Shown here: positions 34,262-42,855 of the stretch, one piece after another
How the letters are laid out: the number at the start of each line of letters is the position of its first letter
Position numbering within the stretch: position 1 is the first letter of the stretch
Assembly (NCBI RefSeq): GCF_002029235.1
Contig: NZ_MZGV01000026.1
Span: forward strand, 1-64,000
From: Clostridium oryzae
GTDB lineage: Bacteria > Bacillota > Clostridia > Clostridiales > Clostridiaceae
Direction of reading: 5' to 3'
Length of the DNA stretch: 64,000 nucleotides
The notes under the pieces: model-generated
Databases searched by the model: none
Told to the model about the DNA's origin: nothing
The model's input: only the letters and a program-made list of their open reading frames with translations
Program-made: the position numbers and the translations under genes

Positions 34262-36724
34262 GTGAATAATGAAAATTTTAATCCCAAGATACTAAATAGA
34301 AAGCGTATTGAAAATGAGCTGTCAGGAATGTTTGACGTTCCTATATTTTTTATATCAGCCTCTATGGGCTATGGAAAGACCACTGCAGTAAAAAGTTTTC
34401 TGGAGAAATGTAGAGAATTTTATACGATATGGTTTGATATAGGAAGTGAACCTAATGATGAAATATGGATATGGAATAAATTTTGCAATAGAATGAAGGT
34501 GACAGACCCACAGCTTAGTAAAAAGCTTAGACACTATGGAGTTCCTAAGGGCATTAAGAGAATTTATAAAGTAATAGAATTACTTCGGAGTGAAGTAACA
34601 CATAAAACAGTAATAATAATTGATGATTGGGATGACAAAAAGGCTACTTACTTAAATAATTTTTTTAAGTCTTTAGCACTTAACTCTATACCTAATCTTC
34701 ACATAGTTATCATAAGTCGTAATAGACCTGCACCGGAATATATAGAACTTGAATTAAAGCAGAAATGCATAATAATGCAGCAGGAAGCTTTAACATTTAC
34801 ACTTCAAGAAACTGTAGAGTTTTTTAATATAAACGGAATAGAACTTAACCCAGAAGATGAAAAAAAAGTATTTGAATACACAGGCGGGTGGGTATCAGCG
34901 ACCTATCTATCTATGCTCCAATACTACAATGAACATAACTTTGAAGATATACCTAAAGCTACAGAACTTATTAAAACTGCTGTATATTCTAAATTTGATG
35001 AAATTACTAAAAAAACGCTTCAAAAATTGTCACTCATAGATGACTTTACTTTGGAAGAAGCTATATACATTACTGGTAATAGAAAGTGCAGTAAGGTGAT
35101 TAAAGATCTCATATCTAATAATTGTTTTATTAAATATAACAATAAACTAAAGCTATATACATTACATTCTATTTTAAGGACTGCACTTAAGGAAGAACTT
35201 CTGACATCAGATATTGACATATATGAAATATATAACAATTGTGGTAATTGGTGTTATAAGAATAACGATGATATATCTGCAATTATCTATTACTATAAAG
35301 CTAAGAATTTTTCCCGTGTACTCGATCTAATAGAATACACTCATACGATTGCTCTTACTAATTTACGTCAAACAATTATTAACCCTGTTTTTGATCAACT
35401 TACGATGCAAGAAAAAATTAACAGACCAATAGCATATTTGACATACATATTTTTTTATATACTATATGAGAACGTCATAGATGGAAGAAAACTGTTATTT
35501 CATGCAAAGGAGATATATGAAGCTGATGATCAGTTAGTGAACAAAAGAGCTATATTAGGAGAAATTGCTTTTTTAGAAAGCTTGTTTATGTTTGATGATG
35601 TGAAAAAGATGACGGCTTATCATAAAAAGGCATATGAGCTATTAGATGGCGGAACTTCCAGGATAGCAAATAACAAAATGCCCGTTACATTTGGTTCACC
35701 GCATTTCCTATGCTTATATCATACAAAATGCGGACAACTAAAAGCTATGGTAGATTATTTTGTACAAGCATCTAAATATTTCATTCACATATCAAACGGT
35801 GGTGCTATGGGAGTAAACTATCTTATGAAGGCCGAATACTGTTTCGAAACTGGTGAATGTCAGAAAGGGAAAATATATGCTTATAAGGCTCTATATAAAG
35901 CAAATTCTAAAAAACAATCCAGTATTATGATATGTTCATTGTTTCTTTTAGTAAGGATTTGTATATATGATAATGATATTAGTGAGGCACAAAAAACATA
36001 TAATGATTTAATTGATGAGTATGAGACAATGAATTTCCCAAGATGGCTTAATAGTATTGATTTTGCAAAGGCGTATATTAATGGAATTATGGGTAATCCT
36101 GCAGGCATACCTAATAATATAAATGATATTGAGGATTATGAATTTGAACAAATTCTCCCTATTATGACCACCAAGTATATAGCACAGGGAATGGCTATAA
36201 TATGTCAAGGAAACTTTATTAAACTTGATATACATGCTGAAATAATGATTCAAGAACAAAAAAATAGTATATTTGGGTTAATCTATGCTTATATATTTAA
36301 AGCAATCTCTCAGTATAATACTCATAATGTTGAAAAAGGTAAAAAACTGTTACTGGAAGCTATAGATTTAGCAAGACAGGATCATATAGTAGCATGTTTT
36401 GCTGAGCTAGCACCTCATATAATATCAATGCTAAAGGAACTGCAAAATGTTGATGAATATGTGAAAGAAATACTTCCAGAGTGTATGAAATTTTGTAGAC
36501 AATATAAAAAGAATACTGCTATGAATCACGAGATAGAATTAACACCAAGAGAAACTCAGGTTATGCAGCTTGTAGATAAAGGATACAAACAGACAGAAAT
36601 ATCTCAAATGTTAAATATTGCATTAATAACAGTAAAAAAGCATATTTCTTCAGTGTATTCAAAACTCCAAGTACAAAATAAAACAAAAGCTTTGAATATA
36701 TTAAAAGAGAAGGGTGTAATCTAA
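34262..36724 (+). CDS. LuxR-family regulator, MalT-like (STAND ATPase)
   Basis: An 820-residue transcriptional activator. The N-terminal STAND NTPase has Walker A ASMGYGKTT (residues 33-41) and a Walker B-like VIIIDDWDD; the middle is a helical repeat region of the TPR type; the last 65 residues are a LuxR helix-turn-helix (ELTPRETQVMQLVDKGYKQT). Proteins of this kind bind a small effector and ATP and then activate promoters, as MalT does. The start is a GTG at 34262 following AGGTGG; another in-frame GTG at 34253 overlaps that ribosome site. The target genes are unknown; the c-di-GMP protein gene downstream is a candidate. Confidence 0.9.
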   Translation: MNNENFNPKILNRKRIENELSGMFDVPIFFISASMGYGKTTAVKSFLEKCREFYTIWFDIGSEPNDEIWIWNKFCNRMKVTDPQLSKKLRHYGVPKGIKRIYKVIELLRSEVTHKTVIIIDDWDDKKATYLNNFFKSLALNSIPNLHIVIISRNRPAPEYIELELKQKCIIMQQEALTFTLQETVEFFNINGIELNPEDEKKVFEYTGGWVSATYLSMLQYYNEHNFEDIPKATELIKTAVYSKFDEITKKTLQKLSLIDDFTLEEAIYITGNRKCSKVIKDLISNNCFIKYNNKLKLYTLHSILRTALKEELLTSDIDIYEIYNNCGNWCYKNNDDISAIIYYYKAKNFSRVLDLIEYTHTIALTNLRQTIINPVFDQLTMQEKINRPIAYLTYIFFYILYENVIDGRKLLFHAKEIYEADDQLVNKRAILGEIAFLESLFMFDDVKKMTAYHKKAYELLDGGTSRIANNKMPVTFGSPHFLCLYHTKCGQLKAMVDYFVQASKYFIHISNGGAMGVNYLMKAEYCFETGECQKGKIYAYKALYKANSKKQSSIMICSLFLLVRICIYDNDISEAQKTYNDLIDEYETMNFPRWLNSIDFAKAYINGIMGNPAGIPNNINDIEDYEFEQILPIMTTKYIAQGMAIICQGNFIKLDIHAEIMIQEQKNSIFGLIYAYIFKAISQYNTHNVEKGKKLLLEAIDLARQDHIVACFAELAPHIISMLKELQNVDEYVKEILPECMKFCRQYKKNTAMNHEIELTPRETQVMQLVDKGYKQTEISQMLNIALITVKKHISSVYSKLQVQNKTKALNILKEKGVI

Positions 36725-36961
36725 CTTTATAGAAGAAATGTCATAAATAATGTTTTTTCTATTTTTTTTCCTAAAATAGACTAAAGTATACTTTAGTATA
36801 ATATACTTTTTATTTAATAACGTTATAATTTAGATATAGAATGATAAGCCGATTTCTTATATAAATTAAAATAATAATACTTACAAAAGAAAAGTTAAAG
36901 CTTATTTTATCTATTTTGGCATCTTTTCTCTAGATGCACTCTCTTATTCAACATTTATAGG

Positions 36962-37005
36962 TATGGGGTCTTGATTTGATAATCAAAACCCCATAAGTAT
37001 TTTTT
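36962..37005 (+). terminator. Intrinsic terminator in the 36725-37198 gap
   Basis: ATGGGGT-TTGATT pairs with AATCAA-ACCCCAT (one bulge each side), followed by a T-run. Upstream at 36919-36937 there is a weaker GCATCT/AGATGC hairpin. Apart from these and AT-rich DNA, the gap before the next gene shows no gene or repeat. Confidence 0.8.
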
Positions 37006-37198
37006 GAACTAAAAAGCATATATAGTTGAATTTATAACTATAATTTGATAAAATTTAATTAAATTAAAATTTTCGGGTATTTTATGACATATAATTTAAT
37101 TTTTCAACATTATGAGCTGTTTTGTGAAAAAACGCTCTTTAAAATCTATTAACTTCAGAATATCTAGTACAAATTTTAATAAATTGGAGAATAAATTT

Positions 37199-39295
37199 AT
37201 GAAATTATATAGAAGGGCGAAATCTTTTTTTTTGAAATTTATGATTAAATCGGAGAGTATAGATTATTATACTAATACTAAAGATAAGATAAATCCGTTT
37301 CTTGAGACCATAAAAATAACAGTTATTTATGGCATGCTGGCAATGCTCTGGATTTTTATTTCAGACGAGGTGCTAAGCAGAGTAGTGAAAGATGTTCATA
37401 CATATAAATTAATTTCAATGTATAAAGGATGGTTTTATATTGTTATAAGTATGTTATTTTTATATGATGTTATGTTTAGAAGAATTCATTTATTTAAGTT
37501 AGCATTAGATAAAATATTTATGAACGTTCAGCAGCTGAACAAAAGCAACAAAGATTTGATTATGCTAGAAAAAAAGTTAAAAAAACAATTTTGTGAGATA
37601 GAGCAGCAAAGAGATGCACTGATAGAAAGAGATACTAGATATAAATTAGCAGTAGAAGGTGCTGAGTGCGGTATTTGGGATTGGGATATTATTAATGGTA
37701 TAATGTACTTTTCTCCAAAATGGAAAAGCTATTTAGGATTTGAAGATTCTGAGGTAGATAACACATTCGAGGCTTGGCAGGATTTACTTTGCCCTGAGGA
37801 TAGAGAGGAAGCTATCTCAGCACTAGAAAAATATTTGACATCAAAAGACGGAGTCTATGAAAATGTCTATAGAATGGTATGTAAAAATGGAGAATATAAA
37901 TTCATATTAAGTAAAGGAAATGCTATTAGGGATAAGAATGGTAGAGCTATAAGAATTGCAGGTTCTCATACAGATATTACTCAGCAAAAGCGCATAGAAG
38001 ACAAGCTAAATAGTTTTGCATATTATGATATGCTTACAGGTTTGCCAAATAGTTTTTTGTTTGAAGAAAAGGCAGATAATTTAATTAGAAATAATACACC
38101 ATTTGCACTGCTTTATATTGATATAGATAATTTTAAGGATGTAAACGATACAGTGGGCCATTCATCAGCGAATATTCTTCTTAAGTCCATTTCCGAAAGT
38201 CTAAAGGAAGCCGTAGCTATGGAAGATTGTACAGAATTTGTTTATAGATTTAGCGGTGATGAATTTGGGGTTATCATACAAAATGTAAAAGACGAAAAGC
38301 AAATAGTAAGTAAGATTAATTGTATTTTTAAAGCTATAAGAAAATCATGGATTATTGAAAATCAGGAATATTTTATTTCTTGCAGCATAGGGGGGGCTAT
38401 TTATCCATGCCATGGGAATAGTGTTTCTTTGTTACTTCAGAATTCGGGCGCTGCAATGTACTACGTTAAAAAGAAATCAAAAGATGGATATTGTTTTTAT
38501 TCTAATAAAATATATGAACAAAATATAAAACAAATGAAGATGATAACTGATTTAAAAAGAGCAATTGAAAATCAGGAATTTATGCTGTACTATCAACCAA
38601 TAATAAGCATATCAAGCGGTAAACTTACAGGCGTGGAGGCTTTGATAAGATGGAATCATCCTGAAAAAGGAATAATTTCACCGATGGAATTTATACCACT
38701 AGCTGAAGAAAGAGGATTAATATATGATATAGAGAAGTGGGCTTTGAGGACTGCTGTAATGCAAAAAAAATATTGGGAGCAGCAAGGTCATCAGAATATA
38801 AAAATGTCGGTTAATCTCTCTGGAAAAAGAGTTTCTAATAGCGAATTGATAAAAGAAGTTCAGCAGCTTGTTGCTGATACCAGTGTAAAATGTGATGAAA
38901 TTCAGCTTGAAGTAACAGAAACAGCTGTTATGGAGGATATAGATGCGTCAATGGAAATTCTCAAAGAGATTAAAAAATTTGGTATTAAAATTGCATTAGA
39001 TGATTTTGGAACGGGTTATTCCTCACTTACATATTTAAAAAAGCTGCCAATAGATGTAGTAAAATTGGACAGAAATTTTATCAAAAATATATCTAAAATC
39101 GGTGAAAATGAATTTATTGTAGAACATATAATTAAACTAACCCACGAATTGAAGCTAAAGATCGTTGCAGAGGGTATAGAAACGAAAGAACAACTGATAT
39201 TTTTAAAGCAGAACAGCTGCGATTATGGACAAGGTTATTTATTCAGCAGACCTGTTACTAAGGAAGAAATTGAACAGTTACTTCTGATCAATTAA
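37199..39295 (+). CDS. PAS-GGDEF-EAL c-di-GMP signalling protein
   Basis: A 698-residue protein: two membrane segments near residues 35-95 with a short outside loop, a coiled linker, a PAS domain with PAC end (GAECGIWDWDI, IAGSHTDITQQKR), a GGDEF domain and an EAL domain. The GGDEF signature reads SGDEF (residues 352-356), a variant that many active cyclases tolerate. The EAL part looks catalytic: EALIRW from residue 480, ETAVME, DDFGTGYSSL, KLDRNF and AEGIET. It may therefore make, degrade or only sense c-di-GMP; hydrolysis is the safer guess. The start at 37199 follows TTGGAGA; an ATG at 37112 has no ribosome site. Confidence 0.9.
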   Translation: MKLYRRAKSFFLKFMIKSESIDYYTNTKDKINPFLETIKITVIYGMLAMLWIFISDEVLSRVVKDVHTYKLISMYKGWFYIVISMLFLYDVMFRRIHLFKLALDKIFMNVQQLNKSNKDLIMLEKKLKKQFCEIEQQRDALIERDTRYKLAVEGAECGIWDWDIINGIMYFSPKWKSYLGFEDSEVDNTFEAWQDLLCPEDREEAISALEKYLTSKDGVYENVYRMVCKNGEYKFILSKGNAIRDKNGRAIRIAGSHTDITQQKRIEDKLNSFAYYDMLTGLPNSFLFEEKADNLIRNNTPFALLYIDIDNFKDVNDTVGHSSANILLKSISESLKEAVAMEDCTEFVYRFSGDEFGVIIQNVKDEKQIVSKINCIFKAIRKSWIIENQEYFISCSIGGAIYPCHGNSVSLLLQNSGAAMYYVKKKSKDGYCFYSNKIYEQNIKQMKMITDLKRAIENQEFMLYYQPIISISSGKLTGVEALIRWNHPEKGIISPMEFIPLAEERGLIYDIEKWALRTAVMQKKYWEQQGHQNIKMSVNLSGKRVSNSELIKEVQQLVADTSVKCDEIQLEVTETAVMEDIDASMEILKEIKKFGIKIALDDFGTGYSSLTYLKKLPIDVVKLDRNFIKNISKIGENEFIVEHIIKLTHELKLKIVAEGIETKEQLIFLKQNSCDYGQGYLFSRPVTKEEIEQLLLIN

Positions 39296-39401
39296 TAAAA
39301 TTTTATATTAATAGCTACAATATGGTTAATTATAATGGTAAGATAGATATGAATGAAAAGTGGTCTATTTAAACAATTAACTTGTTGGAGGTATAAAAAT
39401 C

Positions 39402-40478
39402 GTGGATAATACAGCATTTACTATGAAGGATTACATTGTGAGTACTACAAAAAAAGGAATTGATTGGATTGCAAAGAAAAAAGAGATATTAGCTGATACA
39501 ATGAAATTAATAAGAAATAAACAGTATGATCGTATTGTTATTGTTGCAACAGGTTCTTCTTATAACGCAGCAACGGAAAGCAGGATAGCACTTCAGCATA
39601 TACTTGGAATCAGCACTTCCATTGTTGAGGCTAATATATACAGTACATACGATTATAAATATTATAAAAATTCTTTAATTATTGGAATATCACAATCTGG
39701 TACAAGCAAATCAACTATTGCTGCTATGAAAATTGCAAGAAATATTAATAGTGATGTAATTATATTTACATCGGATAAGAATAGTCCAATCTCAGAATAT
39801 GCTTCTAGTGTTGTAGATATAGGCTGCGGGCATGAAGAATTGGATTATGTCACATTGGGACATAACATGACACTTATAGCATTATTTGGTTTTGCAGTAT
39901 ATGGGTCTTTTTGTTTGGGTAAAATAACTGATGCAAAATGCGCCGAATATTTTAATGAACTAGAAAACATACTAAATGGTATAGAAATTGCAGCTAATAG
40001 CTCAGAACAGTGGTATGAAAAAAACAAAAAAGAGCTGCTTGCTATGAAACGTGTATATTTAATTGGATCAGGACCTAATTATGGCACATGTGCTGAAGGA
40101 GCGCTAAAGCTTGTAGAAACATTACATATTAATGCTACATATCACGAAATAGAATCGTTTACTCATGGACCTCACCTAGCTGTAGACAAGTACAGCTATT
40201 GTATTTGTATAGGAGGATACGATAAGGAAAAGGAAAAAATTGAGGCAGTATTCAATGGATTTTGTGATACAACTGAATATAGTTACTTTATAGGTTGTAG
40301 AGACGTAAATGATAAGTGCATGTGCTTTTCATCAGAGTACCGAGAGATTTTTTCACCACTTGCATGTGTTATACCATTACAGATGCTAACGTTCTTACTG
40401 TGCAGAGATAAAAACATTGATTTAATCCATGACCAGCAGCAGGAATTCAGAAAATATGTAACAGGGCACTTATATTAA
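39402..40478 (+). CDS. SIS-domain sugar isomerase/deaminase-like protein
   Basis: A 358-residue protein with two SIS domains, like the isomerase half of GlmS and like AgaS/FrlB proteins. The sugar-phosphate loops are visible: VATGSSYNAATES, GISQSGTSKST, LIGSGPNYGTCAEGALKL, ESFTHGPHL. The amidotransferase half of GlmS is missing, so it likely acts on an amino-sugar or glycated phosphate rather than making glucosamine-6-phosphate from glutamine. The GTG start follows GGAGGT. It has no sugar-uptake genes beside it, so its substrate is open. Confidence 0.85.
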   Translation: MDNTAFTMKDYIVSTTKKGIDWIAKKKEILADTMKLIRNKQYDRIVIVATGSSYNAATESRIALQHILGISTSIVEANIYSTYDYKYYKNSLIIGISQSGTSKSTIAAMKIARNINSDVIIFTSDKNSPISEYASSVVDIGCGHEELDYVTLGHNMTLIALFGFAVYGSFCLGKITDAKCAEYFNELENILNGIEIAANSSEQWYEKNKKELLAMKRVYLIGSGPNYGTCAEGALKLVETLHINATYHEIESFTHGPHLAVDKYSYCICIGGYDKEKEKIEAVFNGFCDTTEYSYFIGCRDVNDKCMCFSSEYREIFSPLACVIPLQMLTFLLCRDKNIDLIHDQQQEFRKYVTGHLY

Positions 40479-40503
40479 AAGAGAAAAGAGTAAAGAGTCA
40501 AAA
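40479..40503 (+). repeat. Repeat D6 (purine tract only)
   Basis: AGAGAAAAGAGTAAAGAGTC directly after the SIS gene stop codon matches the purine part of the D repeats; the palindromic core is absent. Confidence 0.45.
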
Positions 40504-40571
40504 TATGGACTTAATGTCATAGATGCAACATTTTTTTTGTGATATAATATTAGAGAAATATGGCTTGAGAT

Positions 40572-40650
40572 AAAAACACGATTCGGTTGGTAGTCCGGAT
40601 GAGGAGAAATCCTTCAGTAACCTGCCCTCCTGGGGTTGTCCATTCTTAAT
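40572..40650 (+). promoter_or_regulatory. yjdF riboswitch
   Basis: The block ACACGATTCGGTTGGTAGTC, CGGATGAGG, ATCCTTCAGTAACCTGCC, CTCCTGGGG lies 27 bases upstream of a YjdF-family gene. This is the classical position and, as I remember it, conserved sequence of the yjdF motif, a riboswitch that binds a range of azaaromatic compounds and controls translation of yjdF. A TATAAT at 40543-40548 could be the promoter's -10. Known-family assignment is from memory of the motif and the downstream gene. Confidence 0.85.
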
Positions 40651-40676
40651 ATGAGCTTTTTAACAGGAGGAAAGAA

Positions 40677-41084
40677 ATGATTAAATTAACAGTTTTTTTT
40701 GATGACCCATTTTGGGTAGGTGTTTTTGAACGGAATAACAATTATGAACTTGAAGTTAGCAGAGTAGTTTTTGGTGAAGAACCTAAGGATAATGAAATAT
40801 ACAATTTTATTTTGAATAATTTCTATAGACTTAAGTTTAGTCAACCAATTTCTAGTGATCATGTATATGAAAGAAAAATAAATCCCAAAAGAATGCATCG
40901 GAAAATACGAAATACTGTTAGAAATGATGGAATTGGTACAAAGGCGCAACAAGCTATAAAACTTGATCTTGAAAATAGAAAAAATCAACGAAAAGCTGTT
41001 GTGAAAGAAAGACGTGAACAGCAAGAAAAAATTAAGTTTGAAAAGAAACAGCAAAAGAAGAAACAGAAAAAAAGAGGACATTAA
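40677..41084 (+). CDS. yjdF: YjdF-family (DUF2992) protein
   Basis: A 135-residue protein of the DUF2992 family. The N-terminal part (KLTVFFDDPFWVGVFER, VVFGEEPKDNEIYNFIL) is the conserved region; the C-terminal third is a highly charged Lys/Gln/Arg-rich helix. The family's role is unknown, but its riboswitch suggests a response to toxic azaaromatic compounds. The ribosome site AGGAGGA lies at the end of the riboswitch region, allowing ligand-dependent access. It is monocistronic or shared with the LacI gene 64 bases downstream. Confidence 0.9.
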   Translation: MIKLTVFFDDPFWVGVFERNNNYELEVSRVVFGEEPKDNEIYNFILNNFYRLKFSQPISSDHVYERKINPKRMHRKIRNTVRNDGIGTKAQQAIKLDLENRKNQRKAVVKERREQQEKIKFEKKQQKKKQKKRGH

Positions 41085-41148
41085 AAATTATTATGCAAAT
41101 ATGCATTTGGATCGATATCAAGTGAAGGACGAAGGATGTTGATATAAT

Positions 41149-42156
41149 ATGGCAGTCACGATAAAAGATGTCGCTAAGGAAGCAAATGTTTCTCCATCTA
41201 CAGTTTCAAGGGTACTTGCTGACAACCCTAAAATAAGCGACGAAACGAAGGATAGGGTTAATAAAGCTGTTATAAAGTTAAAATACTATCCTAATGCTAT
41301 CGCTAGAAGTTTAGCCCATAATTCTACAAAAATATTGGGACTTATTATTCCTGGTGAAGCTGAAAATTTTGACAAGAATTTTTTCTTTATAAAACTTATG
41401 ACAGGAATAAGTGTAGCGTCAAGAGATAGAGACTATAACATAATGTATTCCTTTGGAAACAACGAAAAGGACGAACTTACATGCATAAAAAAATTTACAA
41501 ATAGTAAATTAGTAGATGGTATTATATTACTAACATCCAGAAACGATGACAAATGCATTAAGTATTTAAAAGATATAAGCTACCCCTTTGTTGTTGTTGG
41601 AAGGCCAGAACAGTCAGAAGAAGTTACATGGGTAGACAATGATAATTCTGATGCTATGTACAGAGTAGTAAAGAGCTTTATCAAAAAAGGACGTAGAAAA
41701 ATAGCCTTTATAGGAGGTCCAAAGGATTTAAATGTTTCTATAGATAGATTTGAAGGCTTTAAGAATGCGATGATAGACAACTACATGGAAATAAAAGATC
41801 AGTGGGTAATAAACTCAGCAGCATTTGATGAAACAGAAGGCTATCGTGCTATGCTAAAAATATTAGAGTACAATACGCCTGATGCAGTGATCACTACAGA
41901 TGATTTATTGGCCATCGGGGTCCTGAATGCTATAAAGAGATGTGAAATTGAAGATAAGATATCAATTGTAGGCTTTAATAACACGCCAATGGCGGTATAT
42001 CAGAGCCCATCATTGTCGTCAGTAGAAATAAATGCTTATGACTTAGGGTATAATGCATCTAAACTGCTGCTTGATCAATTAAGTAACAATAAAGCCAATA
42101 AGCATAGTCATTATATAGTAAGAGCAACTTTGATTGAAAGAGAATCGTCTAAGTAG
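41149..42156 (+). CDS. LacI-family transcriptional regulator
   Basis: A 335-residue LacI/GalR regulator with HTH TIKDVAKEANVSPSTVSRVL, hinge YYPNAIARSLAH and a sugar-binding effector domain. It resembles regulators of maltose or maltodextrin use; the glucan phosphorylase gene on the other strand just downstream is a plausible but unproven target. The start follows GAAGGATG. It is unrelated in detail to the LacI at 33 kb. Confidence 0.92.
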   Translation: MAVTIKDVAKEANVSPSTVSRVLADNPKISDETKDRVNKAVIKLKYYPNAIARSLAHNSTKILGLIIPGEAENFDKNFFFIKLMTGISVASRDRDYNIMYSFGNNEKDELTCIKKFTNSKLVDGIILLTSRNDDKCIKYLKDISYPFVVVGRPEQSEEVTWVDNDNSDAMYRVVKSFIKKGRRKIAFIGGPKDLNVSIDRFEGFKNAMIDNYMEIKDQWVINSAAFDETEGYRAMLKILEYNTPDAVITTDDLLAIGVLNAIKRCEIEDKISIVGFNNTPMAVYQSPSLSSVEINAYDLGYNASKLLLDQLSNNKANKHSHYIVRATLIERESSK

Positions 42157-42225
42157 AGTAAAGATTAGAGAGAAAAGAGTAAAGTGAAGGTTGGAACTCA
42201 GCTGTGCTGAATTACTATAAACTAA
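42157..42225 (+). repeat. Repeat D7
   Basis: Purine tract AGAGAGAAAAGAGTAAAGTG, AAGG, then the palindrome ACTCAGCTGTGCTGAAT, starting directly after the LacI stop codon. It again combines the purine run with a self-complementary core. Confidence 0.6.
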
Positions 42226-42323
42226 ATTTTTTACCAGTTAGCGACTTGTGTTTTTAATAATTGTGAATAACTTTAAATTAATATCAAGATACACCACTAA
42301 ATAGGAGAAAAGGTGGCTGCTAA

Positions 42324-42374
42324 ATGAAAAAAACGGTACAGCGTATTTACGAAGAAGTTAAAAAGAGACAGTAA
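42324..42374 (+). CDS. 16-residue open frame with strong ribosome site
   Basis: ATG at 42324 follows AGGAG and AGGTGG and encodes MKKTVQRIYEEVKKRQ. It is too short to name. It looks like the preserved first codons of a longer gene whose remainder is gone, because the translation start is so good; a real micro-peptide is the alternative. Confidence 0.3.
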   Translation: MKKTVQRIYEEVKKRQ

Positions 42375-42446
42375 TATATTTTGAAGTTAGTGAATTAAGA
42401 TAAGAAGGCAACAGAAGCAGTATAATAAGAGTATTTTGTGAATATT

Positions 42447-42663
42447 AAGAGTCAGGGCATAGGAAATGTTTACAGTCGGGGTTATCTAAGCACGCTCATT
42501 ATCATTCGCAGATAACCCGTTAAAGGCCATTTAGGCCTTTAACCAACGGAGATATAGAGTGAATTTAGCAATTGTCAGCAAATTTTCGTTAAGATTTGGG
42601 TAGTGTTTGAGGCTTAGCCGAGTTTGCCAAAATTAGGAAATTTACATAAAATGTATGTGCGAC
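42447..42663 (+). ncRNA. Element B2 (enlarged arm, 3' end missing)
   Basis: It begins like B1 (ATTAAGAGTCAGGGCATAGG, AAATGTT), carries an extra ~75 nt with two back-to-back hairpins (GGGTTATCT/AGATAACCC and GTTAAAGGCC/GGCCTTTAAC), then continues with the conserved blocks (ATAGAGTGAATTTAGCAATT, GGGTAGTGTTTGAGGC). The 3' third of B1, including the closing stem arm, is missing and repeat A2 begins instead. It is therefore probably defunct. Confidence 0.6.
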
Positions 42664-42852
42664 TAAAAGGATATAACTATATAATATACGAAGTAATATG
42701 AAGATAGCTCTTAAGAAAATACTAATAAATAAACAAGAAAAAATTTGGAAGAAGTAATATAGAAAATAATACTTTGTAAATACATAGAGTTGGTTAAAGG
42801 GGTGAGTGATCGCAGGAGGCATTTTTCAGCCGACGGAGGTCACTCACCCCTT
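42664..42852 (+). repeat. Repeat A2, ending in conserved-loop hairpin C2
   Basis: Almost identical to 5223-5290 at its start, diverging in the middle, and ending in a perfect 11-bp stem, GGGGTGAGTGA (42799-42809) with TCACTCACCCC (42840-42850), around a loop with AGGAGGCATTTTTCAGCCGA. Both arms differ from those at 5363-5418 in a compensatory way. The hairpin also sits just past the stop of the convergent glgP and may end both transcripts. With B2, D7 and the short frame it fills the 42157-42855 gap. Confidence 0.68.
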
Positions 42853-42855
42853 ATT

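Noticed and set aside
40686-41081. Long open frame on the minus strand opposite yjdF
   Set aside because: It is the shadow of the Lys-rich yjdF frame, has no ribosome site, and its protein is a Phe/Leu-rich string without family features.
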